A model generated the notes under the pieces. It searched no databases and was not told the DNA's origin. It saw only the letters and a program-made list of their open reading frames with translations. This document shows positions 1-5,331 of a stretch of 10,845 nt of DNA, one piece after another. The position numbers and the translations under genes are program-made. The stretch is from JAWWBG01 sp033721095. Lineage in GTDB: Bacteria; Actinomycetota; Nitriliruptoria; Nitriliruptorales; Nitriliruptoraceae. The DNA lies in assembly GCA_033721095.1 (NCBI GenBank), contig JAWWBG010000076.1, positions 1 to 10,845 on the forward strand. Direction: 5' to 3'. How positions within the stretch are numbered: position 1 is the first letter of the stretch; every line of letters begins with the position of its first letter.

Positions 1-219
1 CAGGATCCGACCGTCCTCGAACCGGGGTGGGTGCTCGTCGAGGGCGCGGTAGCCGGGGAACAGGACGTTGCGGGCCACGCGCCGGGCCGCGTCGACCACG
101 GCCTCGAACGTGTCCCGCGCATGACCGGCGAAGTGGTCGAGCGTGGTGAGCTGCTCGACCTCGATGACGTCGTGGAGGAGGAAACGGATCTCGCGGTCGT
201 CGAGAACCGGGTTGGCCAT
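1..219 (-). CDS. Acyl-CoA dehydrogenase, N-terminal fragment (runs off left edge)
   Basis: The first 73 residues are present, starting MANPVLDDREIRFLLHDV and continuing to the window edge; the rest lies outside. The opening, with its LDDREIRFLL stretch followed by an LDHFAGHARDTFEAVVDAA-like helix and an NVLFPGYRALDEHPP segment, matches the N-terminal extension typical of the large (about 600-residue) actinobacterial and proteobacterial acyl-CoA dehydrogenases. Those are FAD enzymes that insert an alpha,beta double bond into acyl-CoA. The FAD-binding and catalytic Glu regions are not visible. The ATG at 219 shares one base with the stop of the upstream Rieske gene (TGATG), so the two are very probably translated from one message. 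Family assignment is from recognised N-terminal pattern only; substrate cannot be inferred. Confidence 0.8.
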   Translation of the reverse strand, partial: MANPVLDDREIRFLLHDVIEVEQLTTLDHFAGHARDTFEAVVDAARRVARNVLFPGYRALDEHPPRFEDGRIL

Positions 220-566
220 CAGCTCGTCACGTGCAGCTGGCCGTCCTCCTCATGGACGGGTGCGGTCTTGAGGGGCACGACGCGCGTGACGGCCTTGTAG
301 AACGCGCCGAGACCGGGCACGTATCGGAACACGCCCTGCGGCCCCGAGACCATGCGGCCCGTCCCGGGCTCGTAACGGGCCTGGTGCCACGGACAGACGA
401 GGCAGCCCTCCTCATCGACATGGCCCTCGGCCAGGTCCGCGCGCAGGTGACGGCACTTGCGCGACACCGCGAACGTGTCCCCCTCGAGGGTCCTGCCGAC
501 GGCCCACGGGCCGGCACCCGTCATGCCACCGGGGTCGAGGTCGGCGGCCGGTCCAGCAGATTCCAT
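219..566 (-). CDS. Small Rieske [2Fe-2S] ferredoxin-like protein
   Basis: A 115-residue protein containing essentially one Rieske domain. The cluster ligands are clear: C38-x-H40 in KCRHLRADL and C58-x2-H61 in CPWHQARYEPGTG, with 17 residues between H40 and C58. The two halves therefore bind a [2Fe-2S] cluster through two Cys and two His. No transmembrane segment or oxygenase catalytic domain is present, so it is a soluble electron carrier of the Rieske-ferredoxin kind, not a bc1 subunit or terminal oxygenase. The start at 566 has GGGAG seven bases upstream; an overlapping out-of-frame ATG lies within that spacer. Its stop overlaps the start of the acyl-CoA dehydrogenase, which suggests it serves that enzyme or shares its pathway. 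The partner is inference. Confidence 0.85.
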   Translation of the reverse strand: MESAGPAADLDPGGMTGAGPWAVGRTLEGDTFAVSRKCRHLRADLAEGHVDEEGCLVCPWHQARYEPGTGRMVSGPQGVFRYVPGLGAFYKAVTRVVPLKTAPVHEEDGQLHVTS

Positions 567-589
567 GAGCCATCTCCCTGCTCCGGGCG

Positions 590-595
590 ACTCTA
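590..595 (-). promoter_or_regulatory. Candidate -10 element (TAGAGT) for Rieske / acyl-CoA dehydrogenase unit
   Basis: Minus-strand TAGAGT fits the actinobacterial TANNNT -10 consensus. Twenty-three bases separate it from the ATG at 566, the same distance seen at six other gene heads in this window. No good -35 box is seen 16-18 bases upstream. The GGCG and CGCC flanks make a small inverted repeat around it. Confidence 0.5.
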
Positions 596-601
596 CGCCG
601 A

Positions 602-613
602 TCGGGATCCCGA
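602..613. repeat. Perfect 12-bp palindrome upstream of the Rieske gene
   Basis: TCGGGATCCCGA is a perfect dyad just upstream of the candidate Rieske -10, in the spacer where a -35/-10 promoter would be contacted. This placement would suit a repressor operator. It is short, and palindromes are common in GC-rich DNA, so chance is a real alternative. Confidence 0.3.
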
Positions 614-633
614 CGAGAGCGACGGGTACAGCC

Positions 634-1164
634 TCAGCGGTTCGAGGACTCCGGGGTCGGCAGGTTCACCTCTGCGGCGCCCATCATCCAGATCAGGTGG
701 GTCGACAGCTGCTCGAGGATGTACTGGGCCCACTCGGCCACCTCGTCGAAGCGGTTCATCCCGCCCTCGAGTGGCTTCTTCTTGGCACGGCGCAACATGC
801 GCTCCGACGGCACGTCGAACACCCGATGCTCGTGCACGCCGATGTCGCGCACGATCGAGCCCATGTTGACATCCTGGACATCGACCGTCGACCGGTCCCC
901 TGCCTTCCGCGAGGAAAACAGCCACACCGGTCGATCCGCGAGCGAGTCGGCATGGTCGCGGACGAACTGGCGGGCGTCGCGACGCCAACGACCACCGCTC
1001 AGGGAGGCGCCGACCAGGACCGCGTCGTAGTCGTCGAAGCCCGCTATCTCGCCCGGCTCGAGGACGTCAACCGTCAGCCCGCGACTGGCGAACTGGTCAC
1101 CCAAGGCCTCGGCCAGGAACCTCGTCCCTCGCTTGCCGGAAGCCACGGCCACGAGTATCCGCAT
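634..1164 (-). CDS. Flavodoxin-domain protein (HemG-like family)
   Basis: A 176-residue protein beginning MRILVAVASGKRGTRF. This is a beta-strand followed by a Ser/Gly/Thr-rich loop in the position of the flavodoxin FMN-phosphate loop. A second strand and loop, YDAVLVGASLSGGRW (46-60), and PVWLFSSRKAGD (79-90) match the flavodoxin fold as found in actinobacterial proteins resembling menaquinone-dependent protoporphyrinogen oxidase HemG. A late helix (137-154, RFDEVAEWAQYILEQL) is also typical. It probably binds FMN and transfers electrons or reduces quinone; the true substrate is not shown. The start at 1164 is chosen because GAGG sits six bases upstream; an in-frame ATG at 1215 has no ribosome site and would add 17 unrelated residues. 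No haem genes are nearby, so I do not assign hemG. Confidence 0.75.
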   Translation of the reverse strand: MRILVAVASGKRGTRFLAEALGDQFASRGLTVDVLEPGEIAGFDDYDAVLVGASLSGGRWRRDARQFVRDHADSLADRPVWLFSSRKAGDRSTVDVQDVNMGSIVRDIGVHEHRVFDVPSERMLRRAKKKPLEGGMNRFDEVAEWAQYILEQLSTHLIWMMGAAEVNLPTPESSNR

Positions 1165-1293
1165 CCCCCACCTCTGCTCGGCGATTCGTCCCCCGGAAGC
1201 CAACGAACCTGTCATCCGGAGAAATCCGGGCAGTCGCGGGGCGATCGGGGGGTCCTGAACTTAACCCGATTGCGACGGCGGCGAAAGGATCGG
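1165..1293. other. 129-bp gap between crotonase and flavodoxin genes
   Basis: This is the longest minus-strand gap in the left half. It holds a 5-bp hairpin with a four-base loop (CCGGA-GAAA-TCCGG on plus, 1216-1229). It also holds a TAAGTT hexamer on the minus strand (1263 down to 1258) that would give the flavodoxin gene a leader near 90 nt. A second small dyad, CGGTC-AGC-GACCG (1291-1303), covers the crotonase stop codon. None has a T-tract, so no clear terminator is present. Confidence 0.35.
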
Positions 1294-2079
1294 TCAGCGA
1301 CCGGTGAAGTTTCCCTCGCGGCGCTCGAGGAAGGAGCGAATGCCCTCGGCGGCATCCTCGCTGTTCATGATCGACGGCAACAGGCCCGCCAGGTGCTCGC
1401 GTGCGGCGGCCAGACCTTGCTCTCGAGCCATGCGCGCATTGGCAAGCGTTCCCTGGACGCCGAGCGGAGCCTGCCTGGCGATCTGCTGGGCGATGGCCGT
1501 TGCGCGGGCGACCTGTTCACCCGGCTCGACGACCTCCTGGACAAGGCCGATGCGCAGGGCCTCGTCGGCGCCGAATTCCTCGGCGGTGAGCAGGAACCGC
1601 ATGGCGTTGCCCCACCCGAGCTGGTCGGCCGCACGGATGGTGGCGCCACCGAACGGGATGATCCCACGGCCGATCTCGAGCTGGTTGAAGCGCACGTCGT
1701 TGGCCGCGATGACGATGTCCGAGCCGAGCGCGAGCTCGATGGACAGCGTGAAGGAGATGCCCTGGACGGCCATCACGACCGGCTTGGCCGGCGGCTCGCC
1801 CCACAGGCCGAAGGGGTCGTAGGCGCCCTCGCCCGACAGGGCGGCCGGGCCCTGCTCGGCCACGACCGGACCCACCTCGGCGAGGTCGAGCCCGGCCGAG
1901 AAATGGTCACCGTGACCGAAGAGGACCCCGACGCGGACCTCGTCGTCGGTGGACAGCTGCTCGTACGCGCGGGCGACGCCGTTGATCACGTCGAGGTTCC
2001 AGGCGTTGCGCTTGTCTGGCCGGTTGATGCCGATCAGCAGGACGTGCCCGTCGCGCTCGACGGTGACGGACTCGGACAT
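1294..2079 (-). CDS. Crotonase-family enoyl-CoA hydratase / isomerase
   Basis: A 261-residue protein, the usual length for single-domain crotonases, which bind acyl-CoA and stabilise an enolate in an oxyanion hole. The N-terminal INRPDKRNAWN (18-28) and SAGLDL (61-66, first oxyanion-hole loop) are diagnostic. Both positions of the classical hydratase acids are Glu: E115 in SIELALGSDI and E135 in LEIGRGIIPFGGAT, so 2-enoyl-CoA hydration is plausible. The usual Gly-rich second oxyanion loop before E115 is instead FTLS. The C-terminus SFLERREGNFTGR is typical of the family. The start at 2079 is preferred to the in-frame ATG at 2100: AAGGAG lies six bases upstream, and the candidate -10 would almost touch the earlier ATG. 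Precise substrate is unknown. Confidence 0.88.
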   Translation of the reverse strand: MSESVTVERDGHVLLIGINRPDKRNAWNLDVINGVARAYEQLSTDDEVRVGVLFGHGDHFSAGLDLAEVGPVVAEQGPAALSGEGAYDPFGLWGEPPAKPVVMAVQGISFTLSIELALGSDIVIAANDVRFNQLEIGRGIIPFGGATIRAADQLGWGNAMRFLLTAEEFGADEALRIGLVQEVVEPGEQVARATAIAQQIARQAPLGVQGTLANARMAREQGLAAAREHLAGLLPSIMNSEDAAEGIRSFLERREGNFTGR

Positions 2080-2085
2080 GGCGAT

Positions 2086-2091
2086 CTCCTT
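2086..2091 (-). promoter_or_regulatory. Ribosome binding site that decides the crotonase start
   Basis: Minus-strand AAGGAG lies six bases before the ATG at 2079. It lies inside the would-be coding sequence of the longer version starting at 2100, whose own upstream GGGAG is eleven bases away. This favours the shorter protein. Confidence 0.65.
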
Positions 2092-2101
2092 GGCCGACAT
2101 G

Positions 2102-2107
2102 ACGGTA
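2102..2107 (-). promoter_or_regulatory. Candidate -10 element (TACCGT) for the crotonase gene
   Basis: Minus-strand TACCGT matches TANNNT, with 22 bases between it and the ATG at 2079. The nearest -35-like box, TTGACG (2137 down to 2132), is 24 bases upstream of it, too far for ordinary spacing. Confidence 0.5.
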
Positions 2108-2145
2108 GGGCTCCCGCGAGGTGGGACCGAACGTCAACCCGCTCG

Positions 2146-3114
2146 TCAGCGGCGGGGCCCGACCGCCTTCGCGATCTGTCGCTGGAGCCGGCTGGGCTCG
2201 AAGTTCTCGAGGCCCTCCTCCGGGAACAGCCGGTGGAAGCGATGCAACAGCTGATCGGCGACGCGGGGCGTGAGCCGCGTGCCCAGCTCGACCATGGACC
2301 CGAACGGCGTGTTGAGCTCACGAGGCTGGCGCCGGATGGCATCGACCACCATCTCGGCGGCGTCCTCCGGTGTCAGCGCCGGGAACACGTTCCAGACCGG
2401 CGAGGCCTCGCTCATCGGCGTGCGCACCAACGGCATGCGGATGTTCGTGAACACGATGTTGTTGGACAACGTCTCGGCGCGGGCGACCCGCGTGAAGGCC
2501 TCCAACGCCGACTTGGAGGCCACGTAGGCCGAAAAGCGGGGGGCGTTGACCTGCACGGCCAGCGTCGTCACGTTGACGATGTGGGCCCCGCCGCGTTCGC
2601 GCATGGAAGGCAGCAACGCGAGCATCAGCCGGACGGCGGCCAGGTAGTTGAGCTCCATCGTTCGCTCGTAGGTGTCCGGCCGGTCGACCGAGCGGACGAT
2701 CGAGCGCCGGATCGACATGCCGGCGTTGTTGATGAGGACATCGACGCCGCCGAAGTCCTCGACGACGCGAGCGCCGAGCGCGGCGACGGCATCGGCGTCA
2801 GTGAGGTCGGTGGGGAGGTCGACCGCGGTGCCACCCTCGGCCTCGATCGCTTCACGGACCTCGGCGAGTGCTTCCGGACGACGAGCAACCAACAGGACGG
2901 TGGCGCCGGCCCGGCCCACGTGCCGAGCGGTCGCCTCACCGATCCCGCTGGAGGCACCGGTGACCATCACGACCTTGCCGGCGACGCGTTCGGCCAGTGA
3001 CGGCGGTCGGAACCCCGGGAGATCGCGAACGCCCTGGAGCGGGTTGGAACGCAGCTTGCCGGCCGCGAACCATGCGCGGCGAACGATTCGCTCCGTCACG
3101 GAACGACGAGCCAT
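2146..3114 (-). CDS. Short-chain dehydrogenase/reductase (SDR), classical type
   Basis: A 322-residue NAD(P)-dependent oxidoreductase. A 45-residue lead precedes a Rossmann fold with TGASSGIG (52-59), the NNAG motif (129-132), the structural Asn in ELNYLAAVRL (N156) and the YxxxK pair in SAYVASKSAL (Y197, K201). The position 13 residues before Y197, normally the catalytic Ser, is Thr184 in NVTTLAVQ. The C-terminal tail of about 100 residues, including MSEASPVWNVFPALTPEDAAEMVVDAI, is longer than in FabG-like SDRs and resembles actinobacterial SDRs of lipid metabolism. V76ARRP after strand two, with basic residues, hints at NADP(H). The start at 3114 has AAGGGGG six bases upstream; the open frame continues upstream without family similarity. 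Substrate unknown. Confidence 0.87.
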   Translation of the reverse strand: MARRSVTERIVRRAWFAAGKLRSNPLQGVRDLPGFRPPSLAERVAGKVVMVTGASSGIGEATARHVGRAGATVLLVARRPEALAEVREAIEAEGGTAVDLPTDLTDADAVAALGARVVEDFGGVDVLINNAGMSIRRSIVRSVDRPDTYERTMELNYLAAVRLMLALLPSMRERGGAHIVNVTTLAVQVNAPRFSAYVASKSALEAFTRVARAETLSNNIVFTNIRMPLVRTPMSEASPVWNVFPALTPEDAAEMVVDAIRRQPRELNTPFGSMVELGTRLTPRVADQLLHRFHRLFPEEGLENFEPSRLQRQIAKAVGPRR

Positions 3115-3137
3115 CGGCGACCCCCTTGCCGCCCTCG

Positions 3138-3143
3138 ACGGTA
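3138..3143 (-). promoter_or_regulatory. Candidate -10 element (TACCGT) for the SDR gene
   Basis: Minus-strand TACCGT, preceded by CG, with 23 bases to the ATG at 3114. Only 27 bases separate it from the opposite-facing -10 of the next gene, so the two promoters would overlap in their -35 regions. Confidence 0.5.
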
Positions 3144-3170
3144 CGCGATTCGGCGCCCACGGCCGACTCG

Positions 3171-3176
3171 GTAGGT
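3171..3176 (+). promoter_or_regulatory. Candidate -10 element (TAGGTT) for the isomerase-like gene
   Basis: TAGGTT fits TANNNT, with 24 bases to the GTG at 3201. A weak TTCGGC sits 17 bases upstream in the -35 position. Confidence 0.48.
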
Positions 3177-3200
3177 TGCCGGGAGGGCACCGGAGCGACC

Positions 3201-4226
3201 GTGAACGACCCCCGCCAATCGCTGGTCCCCACGCTCGTGGCCGACAGCGTGCGGCTGACCGAGGACGGCGTGGACATCCTCGATCGACGGGTGTTTCCCC
3301 TCGAGAAGACCTGGGTGCACTGCGCCACCGTCGAGGACGTCGCGGTCGCGATCGAGGAGATGGTGACCCAGTCCAGTGGCCCGTACTTCGCCGCGGCCTT
3401 CGGGATGGTGTTGGCCGCTCGCCAGCTCGAACGACGTGGCGGCGGCATCGACGACCTCGAGCGGGCGGCGCAGCGGCTGGTGGCGACGAGGCCGACCAAC
3501 AACCTGGTTCGACAGGCAACCGACCGGATGTTGCAGGTCGCCCGGAGCCTTGTCGGCGAGGAGTCGCTGAGCGAGGAGGTCGAGACTGCCGCGCGTCGGG
3601 CCGGCGAGGACTACCTGGAGCGCAGCCGCCAGCTCGGACGCCATGCCGCGACGCTGTTCGAGGATGGCGATGCGATCCTCACGCACTGCTGGGGCGAGTC
3701 CTACGTGACCGAGGCGTTCGCGGCGGCCCTCCGCGCGGGCAAGGACGTGACCGCCGTCGTCACCGAAACGCGGCCGTACCTCCAGGGTGCTCGCTTGACC
3801 GCCGAGTCGTTGGCCGAGATCGGGGTCGACACGACCGTGATCACCGACGGCATGGGAGCCTGGGCCATGGCCCGGGGCCGGGCCTCCCGGTTCGTCACGG
3901 CAGCGGACCGCGTCACCCTCGACGGCCACGTCGTCAACAAGATCGGGACGCTCCAGCTGGCGATCGCAGCCCGACACCATGGCGTCCCCTACCACGCACT
4001 GATCCATGAGCCGGACGCGCACGCGGCGACGCCCGCCGACGTCCCGATCGAGGAACGCGATGGCGACGAGGTCCTGCACGTGCTCGGGACCCGCACGGCC
4101 TCCGAACGAGCCACGGGCTGGTACCCGGCCTTCGACGTCACACCGCCCGATCTCGTCACGACGATCGTGACGTCGAGGGGTCCGTTCGCACCCGACGAGC
4201 TGGCCGAACACGACTGGAGGGCGTGA
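3201..4226 (+). CDS. MtnA / eIF-2B-superfamily sugar-phosphate isomerase-like protein
   Basis: A 341-residue protein with the landmarks of the superfamily of methylthioribose-1-phosphate isomerase, ribose-1,5-bisphosphate isomerase and eIF-2B alpha. These are ATRPTNNLV (95-103), ILTHC (159-163), ETRPYLQGARLTA (189-201), TDGMGA (215-220), AADRV (234-238) and VVNKIGTLQLA (244-254). The two residues used for catalysis in MtnA-type isomerases, Cys163 and Asp236, are kept. The substrate loops differ: RGAP is SSGP (58-61), the Asn of DNM is Gly, and the NGD of MtnA is DGH (241-243). It therefore probably isomerises an aldose 1-phosphate or related compound, but no methionine-salvage genes adjoin it. 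The GTG start at 3201 has GGAG five bases upstream; the frame upstream overlaps the divergent SDR and lacks family similarity. Confidence 0.78.
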   Translation: MNDPRQSLVPTLVADSVRLTEDGVDILDRRVFPLEKTWVHCATVEDVAVAIEEMVTQSSGPYFAAAFGMVLAARQLERRGGGIDDLERAAQRLVATRPTNNLVRQATDRMLQVARSLVGEESLSEEVETAARRAGEDYLERSRQLGRHAATLFEDGDAILTHCWGESYVTEAFAAALRAGKDVTAVVTETRPYLQGARLTAESLAEIGVDTTVITDGMGAWAMARGRASRFVTAADRVTLDGHVVNKIGTLQLAIAARHHGVPYHALIHEPDAHAATPADVPIEERDGDEVLHVLGTRTASERATGWYPAFDVTPPDLVTTIVTSRGPFAPDELAEHDWRA

Positions 4227-4236
4227 CCCACCGGCG

Positions 4237-4253
4237 CCGTCGATTGTCGACGG
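4237..4253 (+). terminator. Perfect 7-bp hairpin just after the isomerase-like gene
   Basis: CCGTCGA and TCGACGG pair perfectly around a TTG loop, starting 11 bases after the stop at 4226. There is no T-run after it, so termination is possible (U-poor hairpins are used in actinobacteria) but unproven. Confidence 0.4.
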
Positions 4254-4264
4254 ACACGAGGTGG

Positions 4265-4278
4265 TGGCCGATCGGCCA
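4265..4278. repeat. Perfect 14-bp palindrome upstream of the lipoprotein gene
   Basis: TGGCCGATCGGCCA is a perfect dyad 110 bases before the lipoprotein ATG. It could be an operator half-site pair or chance in GC-rich DNA. Confidence 0.3.
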
Positions 4279-4326
4279 GCGCACGTCGCGAACTCGCTGG
4301 CCCGGCGCTGCGTCCAACTGCTCGAA

Positions 4327-4341
4327 CGGCCGCAGCGGCCG
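4327..4341. repeat. Inverted repeat (7-bp arms) upstream of the lipoprotein gene
   Basis: CGGCCGC and GCGGCCG flank a single A. With only one central base it cannot form a hairpin without opening pairs, so a protein-binding dyad is more likely than an RNA structure. It lies 47 bases before the lipoprotein ATG, near where promoter elements are expected. No TANNNT hexamer stands at the spacing seen for other genes here; the closest is CATTCT at 4356-4361. Confidence 0.3.
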
Positions 4342-4388
4342 CGACCACCACGCCGCATTCTGGGCGGCATCTCATCCGGAGACCAAAC

Positions 4389-4805
4389 ATGGCAGCAGCA
4401 CTGCGCCTCGGCCTGGTCGCCACGGCGCTCGCCTTCAGCGCGATCGGCCTGGCCGCCTGCGACGGGGCCACGGCAACCGACACGCCCACCGACTCCGAGG
4501 CTCCCTCCGACCCGACGGGCGAAGCCGACGAGCCGCTGGGCATGACCGACAACGAGGGCCGCGAGCGGCTTGCCCACGTCCTCGGCGTCACCGAGGAGCG
4601 GGCGATGGAGCTGGCCAGCGAGAACGGCTGGACACTCCGCGTCGAACGTCGCGGCGACGAGACGTTTGCGCTGACCCAGGACCACATGATCGGACGGATC
4701 ACCGTGGAACTCGACAGCGAGGACGACGGCGAGACCTGGCGGGTGACCTCGGCGAAGGTCGAGGTCACGAGCGGGCTCGTGATGGACAGCGTCCAGCCGA
4801 GCTGA
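4389..4805 (+). CDS. Secreted lipoprotein with I78-inhibitor-like domain
   Basis: A 138-residue protein. Residues 1-23 form a signal peptide with one basic residue, a hydrophobic core and the lipobox L21-A-A-C24, so it should be lipid-anchored on the outer face of the membrane after cleavage before Cys24. Residues 25-52 are an acidic, Thr/Pro-rich linker. Residues 60-125 read LAHVLGVTEERAMELASENG, then WTLRVERRGDE, TQDHMIGRITVELD and a closing strand. This order (G-x-T-x2-x-A helix, R-V strand, T-x-D loop, R-I-x-V-x-[LV]-[DE]) resembles the I78 / potato-inhibitor-I-like small domains of actinobacteria. A protease-inhibitor role is inference from that resemblance. The start has GGAGA six bases upstream, and a strong terminator follows, so it is probably monocistronic. 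Confidence 0.8.
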   Translation: MAAALRLGLVATALAFSAIGLAACDGATATDTPTDSEAPSDPTGEADEPLGMTDNEGRERLAHVLGVTEERAMELASENGWTLRVERRGDETFALTQDHMIGRITVELDSEDDGETWRVTSAKVEVTSGLVMDSVQPS

Positions 4806-4820
4806 CCTGTTCGAACACCG

Positions 4821-4863
4821 AACCGAGACGACCCGGACACAAGGCGCCGGGTCGTTTCGGTTT
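4821..4863 (+). terminator. Strong intrinsic terminator after the lipoprotein gene
   Basis: A 16-bp stem pairs 4821-4836 with 4847-4862 around a ten-base loop, with a single G-T wobble (4827/4856). The inner stem is GC-rich (GACCCGG / CCGGGTC) and the stem ends in TTT before C. This is the best terminator in the window and separates the lipoprotein gene from the following operon. Its AA/TT ends mean it may also work in the reverse direction, but no minus-strand gene needs it. Confidence 0.85.
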
Positions 4864-4898
4864 CTCGCGTCCAGACCGGGTTGTGCGCCCGCGTGAAC

Positions 4899-4904
4899 TA
4901 CCGT
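4899..4904 (+). promoter_or_regulatory. Candidate -10 element (TACCGT) for the sulfotransferase operon
   Basis: TACCGT lies 35 bases beyond the terminator, with 24 bases to the ATG at 4929. No convincing -35 box is seen; TTGTGC at 4881-4886 is only 12 bases away. Confidence 0.5.
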
Positions 4905-4928
4905 CCCTGATTCGAGGAAGGAGCGCCG

Positions 4929-5312
4929 ATGAGCGCAACACGCAGGTTCCGGACGTCCGTCGAAGCGCGCGACCTCGATGCCGTCATGGAGCTGTTCGCC
5001 GAAGACGCCACCTTCCACTCTCCCGTCGTCTTCAAGCCCTACGAGGGACGCGATGCGATCCGGATGATCCTCGAGTCCATCATCCAGGTGCTGCCCGACC
5101 TCCACTACATCGACGAGCTCACGTCGTGGGACCGCGCCATCTTCGTCTTCGAGGGAACGACGAGCAGCGACCGCAAGGTCACCGGCATCGACTACCTCAC
5201 CGTGAAGGACGGCATGATCACCGACCTGACCGTCTTCATCCGGCCCATGTCGGGCCTCACGGCCGTCGCCGAGGAGATGAAGGCGATGCTCGAGGCCGCG
5301 GGCGCGATCTGA
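4929..5312 (+). CDS. SnoaL-like / NTF2-fold protein
   Basis: A 127-residue protein of the size and pattern of the SnoaL-like (NTF2-fold) cone proteins, which serve as cyclases, isomerases, hydrolases or simple ligand-binding domains. The pattern is an N-terminal helix (RFRTSVEARDLDAVMELFAED), then the typical ATFHSPVVFKPYEGRDAI stretch (27-44), a strand in FVFEGTTSSDRKVTGIDYLTV and the final strand MITDLTVFIRP. No catalytic residue can be assigned. A strong AGGAAGGAG five bases before the ATG predicts high translation. It is the first gene of a four-gene operon and lies 19 bases before the sulfotransferase, so it may act on or bind the same substrate; that is inference. Confidence 0.82.
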   Translation: MSATRRFRTSVEARDLDAVMELFAEDATFHSPVVFKPYEGRDAIRMILESIIQVLPDLHYIDELTSWDRAIFVFEGTTSSDRKVTGIDYLTVKDGMITDLTVFIRPMSGLTAVAEEMKAMLEAAGAI

Positions 5313-5331
5313 CGGGCGCCTGCCGCTGATC

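Noticed and set aside
1165..1215. Flavodoxin-domain protein starting at the ATG at 1215
   Set aside because: No ribosome site precedes it and the added residues do not look like the family; 1164 begins directly with the first beta strand.
1216..1229. Hairpin CCGGA-GAAA-TCCGG as a terminator
   Set aside because: The stem is five pairs with no T-tract on either strand, and it lies within the leader of the flavodoxin gene rather than just after the crotonase stop.
2080..2100. Crotonase starting seven codons earlier at 2100
   Set aside because: A strong AAGGAG falls inside that extension at the right distance for the later ATG, and the -10 candidate ends two bases before 2100.
2132..2137. TTGACG on the minus strand as a -35 box for the crotonase gene
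   Set aside because: It is 24 bases from the TACCGT candidate, and no -10-like hexamer lies 16-18 bases downstream.
457..3000. An 847-codon open frame on the plus strand
   Set aside because: It runs antisense across four well-recognised genes (Rieske, flavodoxin, crotonase, SDR) and its product has no recognisable domain. GC-rich coding DNA routinely leaves long open frames on the opposite strand.
3115..3519. N-terminal extension of the SDR by 135 residues
   Set aside because: It overlaps the divergent isomerase-like gene, is low-complexity Arg/Pro/Ser, and the ATG at 3114 has its own ribosome site and -10 candidate.
4913..4926. A 14-base match (TCGAGGAAGGAGCG) shared with the crotonase gene near 1325
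   Set aside because: One copy is a ribosome site and the other is antisense to codons for FLER-like residues; no longer similarity extends around it, so it looks like chance.
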